A stretch of 64,000 nt of DNA, from contig NZ_JAAARM010000006.1 of NCBI RefSeq assembly GCF_009908285.1, positions 124,001 to 188,000 of the forward strand. Direction: 5' to 3'. The notes beneath the pieces were generated by a model. That model was not told the origin of the DNA. It made no database searches and worked only from the letters and a program-made list of their open reading frames with translations. The stretch comes from Pseudomonas sp. Fl4BN1 (GTDB taxonomy: Bacteria > Pseudomonadota > Gammaproteobacteria > Pseudomonadales > Pseudomonadaceae). This document shows positions 59,509-64,000 of the stretch, one piece after another. Each line of letters starts with the position of its first letter. Position 1 is the first letter of the stretch. Made by a program: the position numbers and the translations under genes.

Positions 59509-59840
59509 AGAGCAGCCTCCGGAGGGTTATCGATCGGCACAGCATAAGTTTGTGCAAGCAGGGCAGCTAGGCAATTCCTGCGCAATACTTGCCTGATCCT
59601 GCTGCTTGCGTGCGCGATAGACAAGAGGAGCCGATAGCCTGCGGGTTCACTTGCTTGAAACACCGTTGTAGCTCTTTTGTCGCATAGCGTTGGAATCATC
59701 GGCCCGTGGCCCACGCTATCGCAGGATTGGGCAAATCAGCGGCAGAAATCGACTAACGTCGTGCGCTGTGCCCCCCGTATCGTTGATCCTGTTGCAGCCC
59801 GTCCCACGGCTGCCTCGACAACACCCTGGGAGGGTCGCAC
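59509..59840. other. Intergenic AraC / ABM gene
   Basis: 332 bp of non-coding sequence. I see no named motif; GGGAGG lies just before the ABM ATG. Confidence 0.5.
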
Positions 59841-60206
59841 ATGTCTACGCATATTCCCGTCAGTCACATCGCCTTTGTCCATGCCCGGGCCGGGCGCTCC
59901 ACGGAGCTGGGTGCACGCTTGAGCAGCCTGATCGAACCGTCTCGCCAGGCGCCTGGTTGCCTGCACTTTGCCTTGCAGCGCTCGCAATGCGATGCGCAGT
60001 TGTGGATGGTGTCCGGTTTCTGGAGCAGCCAGCAGACGATGACGGCCTATTTCAGTTCGCCGGCGATGGCGATCTTTGCCGAGCTGGTCCAGGACCTGGT
60101 GGTCAATAGCCTGGATTTCCATACCTTCAGCACGGTGTCGGCACTCGAGGCCTGTGGCGAATACGCGCAACTGCAGCGCGCGCCGCTGCACCAACTGGCC
60201 AGCTGA
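59841..60206 (+). CDS. Antibiotic biosynthesis monooxygenase (ABM) domain protein
   Basis: A 121-residue dimeric alpha-beta barrel protein of the ABM/putative quinol monooxygenase kind. Characteristic segments: HIAFVHARAGRSTELGARLS, PGCLHFALQRS and MVSGFWSSQQTMTAYFSS. Such proteins oxidise quinols or bind heme. It is divergent from the AraC gene. A small unknown gene follows on the same strand. Confidence 0.82.
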   Translation: MSTHIPVSHIAFVHARAGRSTELGARLSSLIEPSRQAPGCLHFALQRSQCDAQLWMVSGFWSSQQTMTAYFSSPAMAIFAELVQDLVVNSLDFHTFSTVSALEACGEYAQLQRAPLHQLAS

Positions 60207-60248
60207 CGGTTTAGAATGGCCGACTTTCCATTGGCCAGGATCAGCAAC

Positions 60249-60488
60249 ATGGCACGCAAAGAGTTTGCACACTACGAAGCAGTTTCCGCTGTGGTTCCAG
60301 GGGAGGGTGGTTACAGCGCCGCAATCGCCGTCAAAGCCCTGGGTGGTTCAGGGGCTCCGCGTTTTCACAAAGTCCTGGATGGGCAGAAATTCAACACCGC
60401 TCATGACGCCGACCAGGCTGCCGCGCAACAACTCGAACAGCTGAGCGACGTCGATCAAGACGGCGAATTGAGCTGGAAAACCAACTGA
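60249..60488 (+). CDS. Small hypothetical protein
   Basis: A 79-residue soluble protein, no family known to me. It ends ELSWKTN with an acidic helix (DADQAAAQQLEQLSDVDQDG). I chose ATG 60249 (MARKEFAHYEAVSAV) because CAGGA lies 9 bp upstream; ATG 60216 is possible. It converges with the flavin reductase gene, 9 bp away. Confidence 0.7.
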   Translation: MARKEFAHYEAVSAVVPGEGGYSAAIAVKALGGSGAPRFHKVLDGQKFNTAHDADQAAAQQLEQLSDVDQDGELSWKTN

Positions 60489-60497
60489 GTCGAACTG

Positions 60498-61127
60498 CTA
60501 CTTGACCGCCCCGGGGCGGTGCATCTTGAACAAGGCCTCTGGCCCCAACTGAAAATAATCCGCTGGCCCGCCGCCGCGCAGAATCGGTTCTGCCGCGGCG
60601 GTGTCGTAGATCCCATCCTTGAGCAGCCATTTGGCGATATGCACGGCGACCACTTCGCCGAGAATCAGCCAACTCGGCACCAATGCCTTGTCTGCCCGTT
60701 GCAACTGAATGATCTGTGTGACCTTGCACTCGAAGGACACCGGGCTCTCGGCGACCCGGGGCACGCTGATGATTTTCGAGGCGATCGGCGTCAACCCTGC
60801 CAGTTCGAACTCGTCGACCTCGGCGGGGACGGCAGCGCAGCTCTGGTTCATCTGCTCGGCCAGGGGCCGAGTGGCCAGGTTCCAGGCGAACTCGCCGGTC
60901 TGCTCGATATTGTTCAGGCTGTCTTTGCGCCCGACGCTGGAGAAACCGATGATCGGCGGAATGTAGTTGAAGGCGTTGAAGAAACTGTAGGGCGCAAGGT
61001 TCAGGCGACCTGTGCTGTCCTGGGAAGAGATCCAGCCGATAGGGCGCGGGCCGACGATGGCATTGAACGGGTCGTGGGGCAGGCCATGGCCCAGGGCAGG
61101 TTGGTAATAATGGATATCGTCGGGCAT
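60498..61127 (-). CDS. Flavin reductase-like domain protein
   Basis: A 209-residue FMN-binding split-barrel protein. Family segments are AIVGPRPIGWISSQDSTGRL (about 23-42), LAPYSFFNAFNYIPPIIGFS and GEFAWNLATRPLAEQMN. It would reduce flavin with NAD(P)H or serve as a small oxygenase component. No partner oxygenase adjacent. ATG 61127 is in the family position. Confidence 0.9.
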   Translation of the reverse strand: MPDDIHYYQPALGHGLPHDPFNAIVGPRPIGWISSQDSTGRLNLAPYSFFNAFNYIPPIIGFSSVGRKDSLNNIEQTGEFAWNLATRPLAEQMNQSCAAVPAEVDEFELAGLTPIASKIISVPRVAESPVSFECKVTQIIQLQRADKALVPSWLILGEVVAVHIAKWLLKDGIYDTAAAEPILRGGGPADYFQLGPEALFKMHRPGAVK

Positions 61128-61245
61128 GGCTCAAGGTTCCTGCTTGGGTGCGATTGAAGGGCGCCATAGTGCAGTGCGCAATCGTTGAACTCCAGCATCC
61201 CTCTAGCGGGTTGGGGGGAGGGGCGAGGATTTCTCTTGGCCGAAA

Positions 61246-61272
61246 AAGACTAAGCCCGGCCGAAGCCGGGCT
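61246..61272 (-). terminator. Terminator of the repeat protein
   Basis: Stem AGCCCGGC/GCCGGGCT, loop CGAA; the minus strand continues TTAGTCTTTTT. Confidence 0.88.
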
Positions 61273-61291
61273 GTGATGTCACATGGATCGA

Positions 61292-61744
61292 TCAGCTGAT
61301 GGTGGCGGAACCGGTGCGGTCGTAACCGTCAGCAGCGAAGGTAGCGGAACCGGTGCGGTCATAGCCGTCTTCAGCGAGGGTGGCGGAACCGGTGCGGTCG
61401 TAGCCGTCAGCAGCGAAGGTGGCGGAACCGGTGCGGTCATAGCCGTCTTCAGCGAGGGTGGCGGAACCGGTGCGGTCGTAGCCGTCAGCAGCGAAGGTGG
61501 CGGAGCCGGTGCGGTCGTAGCCGTCTTCAGCGAAGGTGGCGGAGCCGGTGCGGTCGTAGCCGTCAGCAGCGAAGGTGGCGGAGCCGGTGCGGTCGTAGCC
61601 GTCAGCAGCGAAGGTGGCGGAGCCGGTGCGGTCGTAACCGTCAGCGGCGAGGGTGGCGGAACCAGTGCGGTCATAGCCATCTGCTGCGAAGGTGTTGGCA
61701 GCCAGTACCGAGAGGGTCAGGGCGAGGATCAGTTTGCTTTTCAT
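61292..61744 (-). CDS. Secreted protein made of ten 13-residue DGYDRTGSAT repeats
   Basis: A 150-residue protein: a 20-residue signal peptide (MKSKLILALTLSVLAANTFA) followed by exactly ten contiguous 13-residue repeats of the form [AE]DGYDRTGSAT[FLI][AS]. Nothing else is present, so the mature protein is pure repeat. The repeat has two Asp (a third acid when Glu leads), one Arg, one Tyr; hence acidic and Cys-free. GGAG lies 8 bp before the ATG. It is divergent from a DUF347-type membrane protein. I know of similarly annotated small Pseudomonas proteins but no function. Confidence 0.85.
   Translation of the reverse strand: MKSKLILALTLSVLAANTFAADGYDRTGSATLAADGYDRTGSATFAADGYDRTGSATFAADGYDRTGSATFAEDGYDRTGSATFAADGYDRTGSATLAEDGYDRTGSATFAADGYDRTGSATLAEDGYDRTGSATFAADGYDRTGSATIS
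61295..61684 (-). repeat. 39-bp in-frame tandem repeat array (10 copies)
   Basis: Ten head-to-tail 39-bp units code the 13-residue repeats. Units differ mainly at synonymous sites and at the first codon (Ala or Glu). Two neighbouring pairs (A/E alternation) are identical over 78 bp, which points to recent duplication. Confidence 0.95.
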
Positions 61745-62118
61745 GGTGGTGACTCCGGGTTCGTTGAGGTGTGTGCGTTGGGCTTGGAATTAATCCTACT
61801 CCGGTAAAATTGATTGAAAAGCGCAAATTAATGCTAATTAAAATCGATTTTATCGATGTGTAGGGGGTCGCCATTCTCCGTCGATTACCGCGTTCAAGCC
61901 TCACTCTGTATACGGACCAAGTCTCGACTTGGATTCAGTACCAGGCTAAACACCGAGCATTAACTGGTCATTAATTGAGCAATCGGTGAGTTGCAAAACC
62001 TTTCAACGGTTTTTTCATTCAAGCCTTACCTATTTTTCACCCCGTGGCGTTCAGCCTCCGCGCAAGCCTGCACCCAAGACAGGCCATCTTGAATGTGACC
62101 CTTGGAGCTTCTTTGCAA
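61745..62118. other. AT-rich divergent promoter region
   Basis: 374 bp between the repeat gene (minus) and the membrane gene (plus). It has AT-rich segments (ATCGAT twice at 61843-61857, TTAAT-rich 61826-61842) and the CATTAA direct repeat at 61958-61974. No ORF is credible. Confidence 0.6.
61958..61974 (+). promoter_or_regulatory. CATTAA-N5-CATTAA direct repeat
   Basis: Two identical hexamers with an 11-bp period, the layout of OmpR/PmrA-family operators (PmrA boxes are CTTAAT-N5-CTTAAT). The regulator is not known. Confidence 0.45.
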
Positions 62119-62874
62119 ATGAACAAACTTCCTCAGATCACCCTGGCCTTCTGGGTCATGAAAATCTGCGCGACGACCCTGGGCGAAACTGCGGGTGACC
62201 TGCTGTCGATGACCCTCAACGTCGGTTACGCCATCAGTTCGCTGATCCTCATCAGCGTGTTCCTGCTGACCTTGTTGACCCAGCTGTTTTCGAAAACCTA
62301 CAACCCGCTGCTGTACTGGATGGTGATTCTCTCCACCAGCACCGCCGGCACCACGATGTCGGACTTCATGGACCGCACGCTGGGCCTGGGTTATGCCAGT
62401 GGTTCGCTGATCCTGATCGCAATACTGCTGACGATCTTCGTGGCCTGGCGCCTGAGCGGCGACTCACTGAATGTGAACAAGATCCAGACCTTTCGTGGCG
62501 AGATGTTCTATTGGACGGCGATTCTGTTCTCCAACACCCTGGGCACGGCTCTCGGCGATTACCTGGCGGACGATTCGGGTTTGGGGTTTGCAGGCGGGGC
62601 GTTGCTGATCGGCTCCACCATTGTGGTGGTGGTATTGCTCAAGTACTTCACCAAGCTGTCGTCGGTGCTGCTGTTTTGGCTGGCTTTCGTCCTGACCCGG
62701 CCATTCGGCGCGACCCTGGGCGACTTCCTGACCAAGCCCCATGAAAAGGGTGGCCTGGACTTCGGCACAATCGGCTCGTCGGCGGTATTGGCGGGGATCC
62801 TGCTGGTGCTGATTGTTGGTGCGTCCTGGGCGCAGAACCGCTACTCGCGACAGGGTGCCGCTGAACTGTCCTGA
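62119..62874 (+). CDS. DUF347-type repeated membrane protein
   Basis: A 251-residue protein of four similar membrane repeats (about 55-65 residues each). Each has a hydrophobic helix and a core like TTLGETAGDLLS, AGTTMSDFMDRTLGLGYASG, TLGTALGDYLADDSGLGFAG and RPFGATLGDFLTKPHEKGGL. This is the DUF347/COG4705 architecture, probably a small-solute or metal transporter or a membrane scaffold. The start at 62119 gives MNKLPQITLAFWVMKI; a longer N-terminus is not family-like. Confidence 0.85.
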   Translation: MNKLPQITLAFWVMKICATTLGETAGDLLSMTLNVGYAISSLILISVFLLTLLTQLFSKTYNPLLYWMVILSTSTAGTTMSDFMDRTLGLGYASGSLILIAILLTIFVAWRLSGDSLNVNKIQTFRGEMFYWTAILFSNTLGTALGDYLADDSGLGFAGGALLIGSTIVVVVLLKYFTKLSSVLLFWLAFVLTRPFGATLGDFLTKPHEKGGLDFGTIGSSAVLAGILLVLIVGASWAQNRYSRQGAAELS

Positions 62875-62940
62875 GCCCAGGCTCACTGTGGGCGCCGGCT
62901 TACCGGCGAAAACGTTCCCACAGAGATAGACCAACCCATA

Positions 62941-62970
62941 CGCCCGGGCCTTGCACCCGGGCGTTTTTTT
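62941..62970 (+). terminator. Terminator of the DUF347 gene
   Basis: CGCCCGGG/CCCGGGCG stem, loop CCTTGCA, then seven T. A REP-like hairpin precedes it at about 62890-62918. Confidence 0.9.
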
Positions 62971-62971
62971 C

Positions 62972-64000
62972 TCAGTCGGTCTCGATCCGCGAGTGCTTGC
63001 GGGTGTCCTTCATGGTCACGTAGACCAGCAATGAACAGGCTATGCACGCGGTGACATACCAGTAGTAGCCGGTTTCCATGCCGATGCTCTTGAACCACAG
63101 CGCGATGTATTCAGCGGTGCCGCCAAAGATCGATACGGTCAGTGCGTACGGCAGGCCGACGCCCAGTGCACGGATCTCGGTGGGGAACAGCTCGGCTTTG
63201 ACTACTGCGTTGATCGAGGTGTAGCCGCTGACGATGATCAGCGCGGCCATGATCAGGAAGAATGCGCCCCACCAGCTTTGAATGGTGTGCAGGGTGGTCA
63301 GGATCGGCACGGTGAAGATTGTGCCGAGGATACCGAAGGCGATCAGGATCGGACGACGGCCGATCTTGTCCGACAGCGCACCGATCACCGGTTGCAGGCA
63401 CATGAACAGGAACAGTGTGGCTGCGGAAATGGTGGTGGAGTCGGAAATGCTCATGCCGACGGTGTTCACCAGGTATTTCTGCATGTAGGTGGTGTAGGTG
63501 TAGAAAGCCAGGGTGCCGCCCATGGTCAGGCCGACCACGGTCATCAGCTCTTTCGGATGGCGCATCAGGGTACGCATCAGGCTTTCTTTGGGCTTTTCCT
63601 TCTTCTTGGTGAAGGACTCGGTTTCTTCCATGCCGCGACGCAGGTACAGCGCTACGACTGCGCAGAGGGCACCGATGCCGAACGGAATCCGCCAGCCCCA
63701 GGATTGCAGTTCTTCGGTGGTCAAAACGTTTTGCAGGACGATCAGCACCGCCAGGGCGATGAGCTGGCCGGAGATCAGGGTGACGTACTGGAAGCTGGAG
63801 AAGAAGCCACGGCGCTCCTTGGTCGCCATCTCACTGAGATAGGTCGCCGAGGTGCCGTATTCACCGCCCACCGACAGACCCTGCATCAGGCGCGCCAGTA
63901 CCAGCATGATTGGCGCGCCGACGCCGATGGTTTCATAACCTGGGGTCAGGGCGATGATCAGGGAACCGAAGCACATCAGCAGCACCGAGGCCATCAGCGC
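62972..64000 (-). CDS. kgtP: Alpha-ketoglutarate permease (partial, MHS family)
   Basis: The C-terminal 340-plus residues of an MFS symporter; the 5' end lies outside the window. The visible part starts in the ...LMASVLLMCFGSLIIALTPGYE region and continues with RLMQGLSVGGEYGTSATYLS and FYTYTTYMQKYLVNTVGM, which closely match what I recall of E. coli KgtP. Eight or nine helices are visible. It should import 2-oxoglutarate with protons. A true start cannot be placed. Confidence 0.85.
   Translation of the reverse strand, partial: ALMASVLLMCFGSLIIALTPGYETIGVGAPIMLVLARLMQGLSVGGEYGTSATYLSEMATKERRGFFSSFQYVTLISGQLIALAVLIVLQNVLTTEELQSWGWRIPFGIGALCAVVALYLRRGMEETESFTKKKEKPKESLMRTLMRHPKELMTVVGLTMGGTLAFYTYTTYMQKYLVNTVGMSISDSTTISAATLFLFMCLQPVIGALSDKIGRRPILIAFGILGTIFTVPILTTLHTIQSWWGAFFLIMAALIIVSGYTSINAVVKAELFPTEIRALGVGLPYALTVSIFGGTAEYIALWFKSIGMETGYYWYVTACIACSLLVYVTMKDTRKHSRIETD

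Noticed and set aside
61295..61684. CRISPR-like array
   Set aside because: Units are contiguous with no unique spacers and no cas genes; it is a coding tandem repeat.
61283..61807. Plus-strand repeat frame rich in Gly/Val/Ser
   Set aside because: The 39-bp unit is a multiple of three, so several frames stay open; only the minus-strand frame has a signal peptide, ribosome site and regular biochemical repeat.

Overview
The window is a GC-rich chromosomal segment of a Pseudomonas of the fluorescens type. This rests on gene content and order: glpFKR; argF; grxD-bfrB-bfd-peroxiredoxin-rnt-pyrC-motY-argG; nth with an rnf cluster; groESL; colRS; bifA-sodB. It also rests on the repeated GTAGGAGC...GCTTGCC REP-type palindromes. 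The order of the core blocks matches what I remember of P. aeruginosa PAO1. I see no rRNA, tRNA, CRISPR array, insertion sequence or prophage.

Layout: 0.1-3.4 kb glycerol uptake and phosphorylation (glpR, glpK, glpF, all minus). 3.8-5.1 kb ybaK and a PhzF-like enzyme. 5.2-7.2 kb argF translationally coupled to an ABC transporter ATPase, with tandem ArgR boxes upstream. 7.6-10.2 kb a small unknown gene and a molybdopterin oxidoreductase. 10.3-12.7 kb iron-sulfur, iron-storage and peroxide genes (grxD, bfrB, bfd, 2-Cys peroxiredoxin) with a Fur-like site. 12.7-16.9 kb rnt-pyrC, motY and argG (tandem ArgR boxes again). 17.2-25.1 kb a LuxR-type response regulator, a 59-residue PA3496-like gene, nth, a remodelled rnf operon and metG. 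25.2-30.9 kb apbC/mrp, an SDR, hugZ, fxsA and groESL. 31.2-34.9 kb colRS, a methyltransferase, an InaA-type kinase and a small membrane protein. 35.0-40.2 kb an iron-linked imelysin / di-heme / DUF1513 operon with a Fur-like palindrome. 40.4-43.3 kb bifA and sodB. 43.5-45.5 kb argO, an ACT-domain gene and divergent argP. 45.6-48.5 kb an epimerase, a coiled-coil membrane protein and a tandem Cache protein. 48.6-61.1 kb is more accessory: an efflux pump, four regulators, an MBL-fold protein, a ThDP decarboxylase with an aldehyde dehydrogenase, and small enzymes. 61.3-64 kb holds a secreted 13-residue-repeat protein, a divergent DUF347-type membrane protein and the 3' part of kgtP.

How the genes connect: arginine recurs (argF and argG under ArgR-type boxes, argP/argO, and possibly 2-ketoarginine decarboxylation). 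Iron and redox also recur (bfrB/bfd, grxD, peroxiredoxin, sodB, the imelysin cluster, hugZ, apbC, Rnf).

The least explained parts are two. One is a secreted protein built from ten contiguous 13-residue DGYDRTGSAT repeats, divergent from a membrane protein across a promoter region with an 11-bp-period direct repeat. The other is an Rnf operon with no rnfC, an RnfA without any cysteine, an RnfE with one of two expected cluster cysteines, and an RnfB that has lost its membrane anchor and gained a long helical tail.
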